Assembly: GCA_948567375.1 (NCBI GenBank)
Contig: OX419762.1
Span: forward strand, 43,567,034-43,631,033
Direction: 5' to 3'
Source: Lunularia cruciata
Taxonomy: Eukaryota > Streptophyta > Marchantiopsida > Lunulariales > Lunulariaceae
DNA: 64,000 nucleotides
Part shown: in pieces, positions 35,416-44,572 of the stretch
Position numbering within the stretch: the first letter of the stretch is position 1
How the letters are laid out: every line of letters begins with the position of its first letter
Position numbers and translations under genes: made by a program
The notes under the pieces: model-generated
The model's database searches: none
Told to the model about the DNA's origin: nothing
What the model saw: only the letters and a program-made list of their open reading frames with translations

Positions 35416-35520
35416 AAGAAGTGTTGTTCGCAACTCTTCCAAGTCCTTTGGTGAGAACCGATAGATTGGTCTACTCACTGGAGAACTCTCTGCCAATAAC
35501 CCAATCTTGAAGGGCAAATC

Positions 35521-36045
35521 TCAATCAGAGGGTAATCCCTTTGGCAGATCATCCGGAAACACATCTGCAAACTCCTGAACTATCCGATCAACCATTGCTT
35601 GATGCGGCACTTGGCCCTCCTCAGATTGTTCTTGTGCAATCAGCTTGATCCACACCGCGAATACAGACTTATCTTCCTCCAAAGCTTGCTCTATGGCTAC
35701 TTCATTAACAAAATTCCCTTCTAGGGACTCATCTCTCTTCCAAGCTTGCTCCATGGTTGCCTTCCTGGCAAACTTCCCATCTTGGGACTCATCTTCCTTC
35801 CAGATTTTCTCTATGGCTACGTTCTCAACAAACTTTCCATCTTGGGACTGACTATTCTTAGGTGTCTTACTTAGAGGTAGCAGACAACCTAATCGGAAAT
35901 TCCAACCTTGGTGTTGTACTTGAATTTGACGTCGGGTCCAATCGAATTGAACCTTATGACGTTCAAGCCAAGGTAGACCCAGAATGATATCATAGTGTAG
36001 AGGTGTCACTACAAACCTCATACACTCCAAATACTCCTTCCCAAT
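35521..36045 (-). pseudogene. Protease C-terminal half and pre-RT linker of element B
   Basis: Downstream half of the protease region split by element C. It begins at the target site with IGKEYLECMRFVV, continues through LHYDIILGLPWLERHKVQFDW, then a repeated linker with several 20-residue units of the type DGKFxxxVAxExxWKxDES, and ends at FPDDLPKGLPSD before a stop. The linker repeat is shared with element C (37500-37700). Confidence 0.82.
36041..36045. repeat. Left target-site duplication of element C (CCAAT)
   Basis: CCAAT precedes the TGTAAC end of C and recurs at 41090-41094 after its TTTTACA end. With one copy removed, the B protease reads continuously through VTFKIGKEYLE on the minus strand. 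Confidence 0.92.
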
Positions 36046-36446
36046 TGTAACAATATGGAGTTTAGCGACGAAGTTAGTCGGGCTCACGAAGTGGCACATA
36101 AGACAAATTAGCCTAGAATATTTTGGAAGTATCTAGGAAGCTTCTTGGAAAGCTTCTCAGTTAGCTTAGCTTGCACCTTAAGTAAGTAGTTTCTAGAAGG
36201 AAGCTTCTAGAAGCTTCTAACTAGCTTAGCTTGCACGCCAAGTAGGCAGCTTCTAGAGGGAAGCTTCTTGAGATCCTTCCTAGTTAACTTGGCTTGCACT
36301 CTAAGAAAGCGGCTTGAAGAAGCTTCTTGAGAAGCTTCTCAAGGACCTTGTATGCTACCTATAAATACCAAAGCCAAAGCTCATGCTAGGCATTGAGACT
36401 TTTCCCTCATTCAAGTGTCCCAATGTGAGTTTCCATTCTCCTATTT
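36046..36446 (+). repeat. Truncated 5' LTR of element C
   Basis: It matches the 3' LTR from TGTAACAATATG to CTCCTATTT, then jumps at 36446-36447 into gag (GGTGGCAATTCC). The last ~25 bp of the LTR, the primer-binding site, leader and Gag N-terminus are missing. The junction shares TTT with the gag sequence seen in element B, so the deletion probably arose by microhomology. TATAAATA at 36360-36367 is the likely TATA box. Confidence 0.88.
36200..36217 (+). promoter_or_regulatory. Four-unit perfect heat-shock element, C 5' LTR
   Basis: GAAGCTTCTAGAAGCTTC matches nGAAnnTTCnnGAAnnTTCn exactly. HSE arrays of three or more alternating units are bound by trimeric heat-shock factors. It lies about 145 bp upstream of the TATA box. 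Confidence 0.7.
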
Positions 36447-36450
36447 GGTG

Positions 36451-37010
36451 GCAATTCCGAGATGAACGACAAATTGTTACACCAATTTTGATATGGGCAA
36501 AATTCAAGGATGCAATACTTGGCAGATTTCAAACTATAAATGCCACCCGAGCTGCACGAGATAAATTGGCAGAGTTGAGGCAGATTGGCTCAGTGAGAAG
36601 CTACATCACACAATTTCAGAACATCATCATGCAAATTCTAGATATCCAAGAAGGTGAAGTTCTGGATCGATTTGTGCAAGGATTGAAGTCACGAACCAAA
36701 TTGGAGGTGACCATGCGGGAGCCACAAAACATAGAAGAAGCCATGCAATTGGCTAAGCGCTTTGATTCCTTGGTTGCGACAACTTGGTCTTGACCTCGAC
36801 CTACACAAAACCTACCAGTACCACGAGTGGAAGAACCGGTACCAATGGAGATTGATGTTATCCAACAAAGACCACTTGGCACAACAGATAGAGAAAGACT
36901 ACAACAAAATGGAGGTTGCTTTTATTGTCGCCAAGTTGGACATTGCATTGCTGAATGTCCACGTAGGAATGTGCGACCTCGACAAGTTGCCAAGATGGAG
37001 TTTGTGGAAT
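36451..37010 (+). pseudogene. Gag C-terminal part of element C with zinc knuckle
   Basis: Starts in mid-gag (WWQFRDERQIVTPI, KFKDAILGRFQTINATRAAR) and runs through the capsid core SYITQFQNIIMQILDIQEGE and QGLKSRTKLEVTMREPQNIE. An Arg codon became TGA after TTWS near 36793. A knuckle at 36917-36958 reads CFYCRQVGHCIAEC (CX2CX4HX4C). The N-terminal third is missing because of the LTR-gag deletion. Confidence 0.85.
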
Positions 37011-37129
37011 AGAATGATCAGGGAAACGAGGAATCCCAGTAGGAGATTTCGAGCCGCCTACTAGGAGCTTGATTAGTTCCAATGGGATTGAAGGCTCGAC
37101 CTATGCAAGTCTGTTTCACTTGCAAGGTA

Positions 37130-37830
37130 TGATATCTAATTGGGGTTGTAGAATTTTGGTTGATTTTGGAAGTTCAGAGAATTGCATGTCATGCAAGTAG
37201 CAAAGGAATTGGGTATTCCTATCAAGCCAGTGATTGGGAGTAGTTTGATGATGGCGGATGGTAGAAAGGGTTCTGCATTCCGCACCTCGCATCATGTTAC
37301 CTTCAAGATTGGGAAGGAGTATTTGGAGTATATAAGGTTTGTAGTGGCACCTCTACACTATGATATCATTCTATGTCTACCTTGGCTTGAACATCATAAG
37401 GTTCAATTCGATTGGACCCGACGCCAAATTCAAGTACAACACCAAGGTAGGAATTTCCGATTAGGTTGTCTGGCACCTTTGAGTAAGACACCTAAGAATA
37501 GTCAGTCCCAAGGTGGGAAGTTTGTCGAGAAGGTAGCCGTAGAGCGAATCTAGAAGGGAGATGAGTCCCAAGATGGGAAGTTTGCCAGGAAGGCAACCAT
37601 GGAGCAAGCTTGGAAGAGAGATGAGTCCCTAGAAGGGAAGTTTGTTAATGAAGCAGCCATAGAGCAAGCTTTGGAGGAAGATAAGTCTCTATTTGCGGTG
37701 TGGATCAAGCCGATTGCACAAGAACAATCTGAGGAGGGCCAAGTGCCACATCAAGCAATGGTGATCAGATAGTTCAGGAATTTGTAGATGTGTTTCCGGA
37801 CAATCTGCCAAAGTGATTACCCTCCGATCG
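37130..37830 (+). pseudogene. Protease and linker of element C
   Basis: The active-site strand reads ILVDFGSSENC, with Phe where retropepsins have Ser or Thr; element B has the same DFGSS, so it is a family trait or an early mutation. A frame break follows, then VAKELGIPIKPVIG and LHYDIILCLPWLEHHKVQFD. The linker with repeated DGKF...DES units is broken by a Trp-to-stop change near 37550. Protease would process Gag-Pol. Confidence 0.78.
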
Positions 37831-37834
37831 AGGT

Positions 37835-38401
37835 ATGCCCTTCAAGATCGAGTTATTGGTAGGGAGTACTCTAGTGAGTAAACCAATCTATTGGCTCTCA
37901 CCAAAGGAGTTGGAGGAGTTGCGAACAACACTTACAGAGTTGTTGGGGAAGGATCTCATACGACATAGTACCTCTCCTTGGGGAGCACCGGTACTATTTG
38001 TTCCGAAGAAGGATGGAGGACTTCATTTCTGTATTGATTATTGTGGACTCAATAAGCAAACCGTGAAGAATGCATATCCCTTGCCTTGGATCAATGACCT
38101 GCTTGATCAACTAAGTGGAGCATGCTACTTTTCCAAGTTGGATCTTTGTAGTGGCTATTGGCAACTTCCTATTGAAGGAGAGGACATGCAAAAGACTGCT
38201 TTTTGCACAAGGTATGGACATTTTGAGTGGAGACTTCTACCTTTCGGACTCATTAATGCTCCAACAGTCTTCATGGATCAGATGCATTGGGTGTTGGATG
38301 GACTATTAGATTGGTATGTGGTGGTGTTCTTAGATGATATCTTAATCTATAGCAGGATAGAGGCAGAACACGTGAATCATGTGCAAGAAGTCCTAAGATG
38401 A
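37835..38401 (+). pseudogene. Reverse transcriptase of element C
   Basis: A 188-residue open frame spanning fingers and palm: [20 protein letters not shown] (Arg-to-Cys at the DYRGLN motif), [14 protein letters not shown] with the first catalytic Asp, [17 protein letters not shown] and the catalytic [11 protein letters not shown] with the Asp pair. It ends at a TGA where an Arg (CGA) is expected (EVLR-stop-LRQ). The thumb continues in the same frame beyond it. The catalytic residues are intact, but the polyprotein cannot be read through. Confidence 0.9.
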
Positions 38402-38992
38402 CTAAGACAGTGGAAATTTTACTGCAAGAAGTCAAAGTGTGCTTTTTGGCAAAAGGAGGTTACCTTCTTGGGTCATAAGATCTCATTAGAAGGGATCAAG
38501 ATGGAAGAAGAGAAGATCAACGCCGTTACTGATTGGCCTACCCCGAAGGATGCTACAGAAGTACGAGCATTCAATAGATTGGCCAGTTTTTACCGACGAT
38601 TCATCCACTATTATGCTCACGTAGCTGCACCATTGACTGACCTCTTGGGAAAGAACTCGAGCTTCCAATGGACCATCAAGCATGAAGAAGCATTCCAAAA
38701 GTTAAAGCATATGGTGTCTTTGAGACCTATTCTTCAACCATATGATCCTCAACTACCTTGTGTGGTTGATTTTGATGCTTCTAACTTTGCAATTGGAGCT
38801 GTGTTGCAACAAGAATTTCCAGATGGACTACATCCTATTGCCTTTGTGTCTTGCCGACTAAATACAGCTGAAAGAAATTACTCTTCTCGAGATCGGGAAC
38901 AACTTGCAATGGTATATGCCACCAAGGTATGGAGGCATTATCTCTTGGGGAAGCAAGTGATCATGGGAACTGATCATAAGCCATTGTTGTAG
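38402..38992 (+). pseudogene. RT thumb and RNase H of element C
   Basis: The frame opens with the thumb (LGHKISLEGIKMEEEKINAV, FNRLASFYRRFIHYY), then the RNase H domain: first acid in DFDASNFAIGAVLQQE, second in SRDREQLAMVYA, third in GTDHKPLL. All three are present, unlike element A. A stop at 38992 falls right after the TDHKPL motif. RNase H removes the RNA template strand during reverse transcription. Confidence 0.88.
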
Positions 38993-39030
38993 ACCTTACA
39001 CTTGGAGCACATGAAGAGTCGGCATCATCA

Positions 39031-40249
39031 ATGGGAAGAGCAACTCCAATTGTTTGCATCAAACTTGAGTACAAACCAGGTCGGTTCCATGTCATCCCCG
39101 ATGCTCTATCACAACAACCTGATTTGAAGGATCTTCCTCTCATCACGGCGGCAATTACAACGGTGTCCATTGACTTTAAGGTCCATAATGAGTTTCAATC
39201 AGCTCTACAACAAGATCTCTTCTTCCAAATGGTACACGGTCGTCTGACAGCACACGACAAGGAGTATAACACCTTCTCTTTCAAGGAAGGCCTCTTATTC
39301 CATGTGGACCAGATTTATGTTCTAGCCAAAGGTGATCTTCGACTTGTGCGCCTTCAAGAAGCCCATGATTTACCAATAACAGGTCACATGGGAGTGGACA
39401 AGACCTTGGGCACAGTCCAACGCCAATGGTGGTGGCCCAACATGACACGAGTTGTTCGAGACTTTGTCCGATCATGTGAGAGTTGCCAATGGAATAAGGC
39501 CAGCAACCAAAAGCCGAGTGGACTCCTTCAACCACTCGCCATTCCATCCGCTCGTTGGAAGCATGTGAGCTTGGATCTCATCACATCCTTGCCAAGGACA
39601 AAACAAGGACACACCGCAATCGTGGTGTTTGTGGATAAGCTTAGGAAGCAAATCCACTTGGCACCAACCTGTGATACTATGGATGCTCCAACCCTAGCAC
39701 AAATCTACTTCAACAATGTCTTCAAGCATCATGAGATGCCACGTGTACTCATCTCTGACCGTGATCCTTGATTTACCGGGAAGTTTTGGCAAGCACTATT
39801 CCAAATACTTGGCACCAAGCTTGCTTTATCCACGGCCTATCATCCTCAAACTGATGGACAAACCAAACATGCAAATTGTACATTGGAGGATGTTGTGGGC
39901 CTTTGGCAATGTCCACCATACCAATTGGGACAAATGTCTTGCAGTTGTAGAATTTGCCTACAACAATTCCAAACAGGCAAGCACCGGATTTTCTCCCTTC
40001 TCTCTCAATTTTGGCCAAGATCCACTTGTTCCAGATTCTCTTCTTGCACCCCCTCCATCTCAAGTTCCTCATACTTCCACATTCTTGACCGCTATATCCC
40101 AATCGCTCCAACAAGCCAAGTCTCACCTCCTTGTTGCTCAGAATCGCCAAAAACAATATGCAAACCACCATCGTTGTGATCTCACTTTTGAAGTTGGTGA
40201 TAAAGTCATGCTATCCTCTAGTAACCTCCCTCTCCCACTTGATACCTAA
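39031..40249 (+). pseudogene. Integrase of element C
   Basis: HHCC zinc domain (HDLPITGHMGVDKTL ... SCESCQ) and core: first Asp in SLDLITSLP, second in LISDRDP, then a stop where CGA (Arg) became TGA at 39771. Homology continues with STAYHPQTDGQT, but the catalytic Glu position is Lys (DGQTKHAN) and the following Arg is Cys. The C-terminal SH3-like part (FEVGDKVMLSSSNLPLPLDT) ends at another stop near 40249. Inactive as read. Confidence 0.88.
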
Positions 40250-40429
40250 GTTTGTAAACTTGCCCCTAACTGGATAGGACCCTTTGATATCACCCAAATT
40301 GTCTCTCCTGTTGCTTATCGACTTGCCTTACCTTGTCACATGCATATCCATCATGTCTTTCATGTTTCCAAGTTGAAACCCTTTGTTCCTAACCCCTCTT
40401 CCTTTTCCTCTTGAGTCCAACCTCCCCCT

Positions 40430-40645
40430 CTTCCTGTCCCTCTCAATGATCATGAGGAGTACGAAGTTGATCGTATCCTTGCACGTTGCCATATCCAACG
40501 AGGCCGTCGCCAACATACGGAGTACAAGGTCCTTTGGAAAGGGTATCCCCTTCATGATGCTACCTGGGAACCTCTTTCTCACCTCCAAAATGCACAGACG
40601 GCCATCCAGGAATTCAAAGCTTCATTGGCGAGGAGGACATCACCA
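40430..40645 (+). pseudogene. Chromodomain of element C
   Basis: In frame from about 40441: EEYEVDRILARCHI, TEYKVLWKGYPLHDATWEPL and TAIQEF, the full chromodomain signature. A stop lies just upstream, where SRV reads S-stop-V (CGA to TGA); element B keeps the Arg codon there. The domain binds modified histone tails and biases integration. A polypurine-like GTGGCGGAGGAATA (40650-40663) follows. Confidence 0.85.
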
Positions 40646-40663
40646 ACTAGTGGCGGAGGAATA

Positions 40664-41089
40664 TGTAACAATATGGAGTTAAGCGACAAAGTTAGTCGGG
40701 CTCACAAAGTGGCATATAAGACAAATTAGCCTAGAATATTCCGGAAGTATCTAGGAAGCTTCTTGGGAAGCTTCCCGGTTAGTTTAGCTTGCACCTTAAG
40801 TAAGTAGCTTCTAGAAGGAAGCTTCTAGAAGCTTCCAACTAGCTTAGCTTGCACGCCAAGTAGGCGGCTTCTAGTGGGAAACTTCTTGAGAAGCTTCCTA
40901 GTTAACTTGGCTTGCACTCTAAGAAAGCGGCTTGAGGAAGCTTCTTGAGAAGCTTCTCAAGGGCCTTGTATGCTACCTATAAATACCAAAGCCAAAACTC
41001 ATGCTAGGCATTGAGACTTTTCCCTCATTCAAGTGTCCCAATGTGAGTTTCCATTCTCCTATTTCTCTCCTTGGTTTGGGTCTTTTACA
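40664..41089 (+). repeat. 3' LTR of element C
   Basis: 426 bp, TGTAACAATATG to CTTTTACA. U3 holds a dense set of GAAGCTTC palindromes, a three-unit HSE at 40734-40746, a four-unit HSE at 40818-40835 and an 18-bp palindrome CTTGAGAAGCTTCTCAAG near 40943-40960. TATAAATA lies at 40978-40985. It is followed by the CCAAT target duplication. Confidence 0.92.
40734..40835 (+). promoter_or_regulatory. Heat-shock element cluster, C 3' LTR
   Basis: GAATATTCCGGAA (40734-40746) is a perfect GAAnnTTCnnGAA trimer. GAAGCTTCTAGAAGCTTC (40818-40835) is a perfect tetramer. Further GAAGCTTC dimers lie between and after them. Spacing upstream of TATAAATA at 40978 fits a plant heat-inducible promoter. Assignment is by consensus only. 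Confidence 0.7.
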
Positions 41090-41094
41090 CCAAT

Positions 41095-41334
41095 CTTGAA
41101 GGTAACAGGATGCGAGGTGTGGAATGTAGAACCTTTTCTACCATCCGCCATCATCAAACTACTTCCAATCACTGGCTTGATAGTAATACCCAATTCCTTT
41201 GCTACTTGCATAGACATGCAATTCTCTGAACTTCCAAAATCAACCAAAATCCTCCAACCCCAATTAGATATCATACCTTGCAAGTGAAGTAGACTTGCAT
41301 AGGTCAAGCCTTCAATCCCATTGGAACTAATCAA
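41095..41334 (-). pseudogene. Protease N-terminal half of element B
   Basis: Minus frame with GWRILVDFGSSENCMSMQVA, KELGITIKPVIGSSLMMAD and HPVTFKIG ending exactly at the C insertion site; it continues at 36045-35521. The active-site triplet is DFG, as in element C. Positioned after the zinc knuckle in element order. Confidence 0.85.
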
Positions 41335-41350
41335 GCTCCCAGTAGGCGGC

Positions 41351-42257
41351 TCAAAATCTCCTACTGGGATTCCTCGTTTCCCTGATCATTCTGCTCCACA
41401 ACCTCCACTTGGGCAACTTGTCGAGGTCGTCTATTCTTGAGTGGACATTCTGCAATGCGATGCCCCAACTGGCGACAATAAAACATCCATTTTGTTGTAA
41501 TCTTTCTCTATCTGCTGTGCCAAGTGGTCTTCGTTGGATAGCATCAATCTCCATTGGTACCGGTTCTTCCACTCTTGGTACTGGTAGGTTTTGTGTAGGT
41601 CGAGGTCAAGACCAAGTTGTCGCAACTTAGGAATCAAAATGCTCAGCCAATTGCATGGCTTCTTCTATGTTCCTGTGGCTCTCGCATGGTCACCTCCAAT
41701 CTAGTTCGTGACTTCAATCCTTGCACAAATTGATCTAGAACTTCACCTTCTTGGATATCTGGAATTTGCATGATAATATTCTGAAATTGTGTGATGTAGC
41801 TTCTCACTGAGCCAATCTGCCTCAACTTTGCCAATTTATCTCTTGCAGCTCGGGTGGCATTTATAGTCTAAAATCGACCAAGTATTGCATCCTTGAATTC
41901 TGCCCATGTCAAAATCGGTGTAACAATTTGTCGTTCAGCTCTTTCTACTCGGAATTGCCACCAAAGTTTTGCCACGCCATCCAACTAGCTAGAAGCCAAG
42001 AGAATTTTTTTCCACTCGTCTTGAAGATTGGTGGCTTCAAAGTAACGTTCACAGTCAAACACAAAATTCTCCACTGTGCCTGGAAGATTCTTGCCTTCAA
42101 ACATCTTGGGTTTCAGAAATCGAATGCGATCTTCTCTATCTCAAACTGGCGCTTTGTCTATCTATTCTTGTCGTTGCTGGTCTTGTTCATCCAACAATTG
42201 AGTAAGATGCTCAATTTGTTGTTGTATTGCAAGGATAACATCCGGTATTGCCGCCAT
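41351..42257 (-). pseudogene. Gag of element B, complete in extent but interrupted
   Basis: Begins MAAIPDVILAIQQQIEHLTQ at 42257, with a coiled Gln-rich N-terminus. In-frame stops follow at three positions, at least one matching CGA to TGA. The core FEGKNLPGTVENFVFDCERY ... LDGVAKLWWQFRVERAE is typical Ty3/Gypsy capsid, then SYITQFQNIIMQIPDIQEGE and a knuckle region (about 41490-41445) that lost one T and is frameshifted. It supplies the Gag N-terminus missing from element C. Confidence 0.82.
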
Positions 42258-42422
42258 TGCTACTACTCTATTCCACTACCCTCAATTTATCTAGTTGATT
42301 AACACATAGATACAACACATCCACCATTCTCCATAAGTTACAAGTAGAAGTATCAAGGGTTCCTCTAACACGATGATCATATGTAGTTGACTGACTTCGT
42401 TGCTAAACTCCATATTGTTACA
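42258..42422 (-). other. Leader and 5' LTR stub of element B
   Basis: The terminal ~36 bp (TGTAACAATATGGAGTTTAG in minus sense) match the start of the family LTR. The sequence then leaves the LTR and enters an untranslated leader before the gag ATG. Most of the 5' LTR, including the heat-shock elements and TATA box, has been deleted. The TTTGG target duplication directly abuts the LTR start, so the outer edge is intact. Confidence 0.8.
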
Positions 42423-42427
42423 TTTGG

Positions 42428-43060
42428 CAAGTCAAAAGTAGACTACTTGGGGCATAGAGTAAGTGCAGAGGGCATTCAAGTATTGCTAGATAAAATAGAG
42501 TGCCCCAAAAGATCACACTCAACTCAAAAGCTTCATGGGGTTGACGGGATTCTATCGTAGATTTGTCAAGGACTTCTCTAAGGTTGCACAGCCTTTAATA
42601 GAACTACTTGGCAAGAGGAAAAAGTGGGCATGGAGAACCGCACAAGAGTTAGCCTTTCAAGAATTGAAAGCCGCCTTGCTACATGCATCAATCTTGAAGT
42701 GGTATGACCCAAAACATCCAATCAAGCTGGCTACAAATGCATCAAGCATAACAATAAGAGCAGTCCTACAACAAGAGTGGCATGAAGGATGGCATCCAAT
42801 TGCATATTTCTCTCAAAATTTGTTACCGGCAAAGTGCAACTACCACACCATAGAGCAAGAAGAGCTAGCTATCGTTCTGGCAACCAACCATTGGAAGCAC
42901 TATCTAGGCAAGAAGGCATTTGTAGAGACAAACCACAAAACTCTAGTCTACCTCAAGACGCAAAAGGATCTATCTTGTCACCAGATTTGGTGGGCAGAGT
43001 GGCAACAACGCTTCAACATGATAATCATCTACGTGGAAGGGAAGAAGCAAATTGCAGATG
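42428..43060 (+). pseudogene. RT thumb and RNase H of element A, second part
   Basis: Resumes after element B: KSKVDYLGHRVSAEGIQV, a frame break, then LTGFYRRFVKDFSKVAQPLI (42535 on) and the RNase H domain. Two catalytic positions are changed from Asp to Asn (LATNASSITIRAVLQQE and ETNHKTLVYL); the Glu in EQEELAIVLA remains. Both changes are single G-to-A. RNase H activity is therefore not expected. Confidence 0.88.
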
Positions 43061-44064
43061 CATTCACCCGCATGCCAATGGCAAACAACTTGGTGGTAGA
43101 GGTTAAGATTAACCCTGAATTTTGGCCAGAGATTTTGGCTACTACAAAAACTGATCCACAGATTGTAGAAGTGCAATCATCCAAAGGCGTCACTAGCACC
43201 AAAGGACTCACCTTTTGTGATGGCAGATTATGGATCCCAAATGTCCCAGAATTACGCACCACCATTCTAGCAGAATATCATGATTTGGCCATTGCAGGTC
43301 ATGTTGGAGTGGACAAGACCTTGGAGGCAATCCAACGCCATTACTATTGGCCTAAGATGAGCAACGATGTGATGGACTACATGCACAATTACCTACTTTT
43401 TCAATAGAACAAAGCTTCTAATCAAGCTCCTGTAGAGCTCTTTCAACCTCTACCCTTGCCTACCCAACGTTGGGAACAAGAGAGTATGGATCTCATTTGT
43501 GAATTACCCAAGACCACCTTAGGGTTTGACTCTATTGTAGTCTTTGTAGACTGGCTCAACAAAATGATTCATGTATGCCCTACCACCAAGGATGTGACCA
43601 CTCCACAACTAGCTCAATTATACTTAGATGTAGTCTTCTCTCACCATGGCTTGTCTAGAGTACTTATCACTGATAGAAGCACTCAATTCACCAGTTTGTT
43701 TTGGCAAACAATCTTGGGTTTCTTCAAAACCAAGTTAGCCATGTCCACAACTTACCACCGACAAAAAGATGGCCAAACAAAGCGGGCTAATTGCACGATT
43801 GAAGACATGTTACGCGGATTCATCTTAGAAGAGCAAGAGAGGTGGAACACCCTACTCCCATTGGTGGAATTCGCTTACAACAATTCAGTGAATGCATCCA
43901 CCCAAGTCACTCTGTTCTTCCTCATGTATGGTGAGCATCCCTTCACACCTTCTAGCTTGATAAATATCCATCCAATGGCTACCAAGGTCAATGCAATCAA
44001 CACGTTTGTTTCTAGAATCCAACAAGGTGTGAAGAGCGCCAAGCACAGATTACAGATTGCATAA
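43061..44064 (+). pseudogene. Integrase of element A
   Basis: HDLAIAGHVGVDKTLEAIQR gives the His half of the HHCC domain; the Cys half reads MHNYLLFQ and lacks both Cys, followed by a stop at 43407. The core resumes at 43456: first Asp in ESMDLICELP, second in LITDRSTQF, but the catalytic Glu is Lys (DGQTKRAN). FAYNNSVNASTQVTLFFLMY follows. At 44064 three stops occur within nine codons, each explained by C-to-T in Gln or Arg codons (CAA, CGA, CAG). Confidence 0.88.
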
Positions 44065-44352
44065 AATTGACAAAAGTAGTATGTTGATGCACACCGTAGG
44101 CACATGGAGTTCAATGTTGGGGATCAAGTGTGGCTATAAACAACCAACCTCACATTAGTTGGACCTTGTAAGCTCAAACCTCATTTTATTGGGTCTTTTT
44201 TTATTCTTCCTCATGTCGGTGCTGTGGCCTATCACCTTGAGCTACCACCACACATGAAGATCCATCTCGTGTTCCATGTTTCCCTACTATGCAGATATGC
44301 TCCCCGCTCAGGCCAGGGTCATTCCACCCAAGACATTTGACCTTGTTCGACA

Positions 44353-44559
44353 CTCATTGATGGCACAGAAGAATAAGTAGAGCATATTCTCCAAAAATGC
44401 ATACGTGGTACTTGCCATCCGTGGGTGGACTATCTAGTACAGTGGAAAGGTTACCTCCTCTATAAAGCAACATGGGAGCCCGCTGCCAATTTGACACATG
44501 CACCAGTGTTGGTGCAAGCATTTGAGCAACAATTGCACAACGAGGACGTTGTGTCTTAA
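44353..44559 (+). pseudogene. Chromodomain of element A
   Basis: Frame LIDGTEE-stop-VEHILQK, then VDYLVQWKGYLLYKATWEPA and LVQAFEQQLHNEDVVS-stop. It has the chromodomain signature (VExIL, YLVxWKGY, ATWEP) and places element A among chromoviruses. One internal stop precedes the domain. The polypurine tract begins at the final stop codon. Confidence 0.85.
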
Positions 44560-44570
44560 AAGGAGGGAAG
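44558..44570 (+). promoter_or_regulatory. Polypurine tract of element A
   Basis: AAAAGGAGGGAAG lies two bases before LTR 3. It primes plus-strand DNA synthesis. Its absence before LTR 2 shows that the first unit lost its 3' end. Confidence 0.85.
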
Positions 44571-44572
44571 TC

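Larger units (their letters stand above)
36046..41089 (+). mobile_element. Element C: chromovirus of the B family, nested in B
   Basis: 5044 bp with target duplication CCAAT. It has a truncated 5' LTR (36046-36446) fused directly to mid-gag, then gag C-part, zinc knuckle, protease, RT, RNase H, integrase, chromodomain, polypurine tract and a complete 426-bp 3' LTR (40664-41089). It is the youngest and most complete of the three nested elements but carries stops at Arg, Trp and other positions and has lost its primer site and Gag N-terminus. Strong sequence similarity to B shows they are one family, inserted into its own kind in opposite orientation. Confidence 0.92.
34324..42422 (-). mobile_element. 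Element B: deletion derivative, minus strand, nested in A
   Basis: It reads on the minus strand from 42422 to 34324. Contents: about 36 bp of 5' LTR start, leader, gag from an ATG at 42257, a frameshifted zinc knuckle, protease (interrupted by element C), the first residues of RT, then a jump near 35415 straight to the integrase C-terminus, a chromodomain, a polypurine tract and a complete 426-bp 3' LTR (34749-34324). Loss of RT, RNase H and the integrase core, about 2 kb compared with element C, and of most of the 5' LTR makes it non-autonomous. Without C it is about 3.05 kb. Target duplication is TTTGG. Confidence 0.9.

Noticed and set aside
36150..36330. Regularly spaced AAGCTTCT repeats resembling an array
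   Set aside because: Not CRISPR: units are palindromic GAA/TTC modules inside an LTR, with conserved rather than unique sequence between them.
39773..40171. 132-residue minus-strand frame, and 40328-40682 frames on both strands
   Set aside because: Antisense shadows of the element C integrase and chromodomain; they look coding because B and C are inverted copies of each other.
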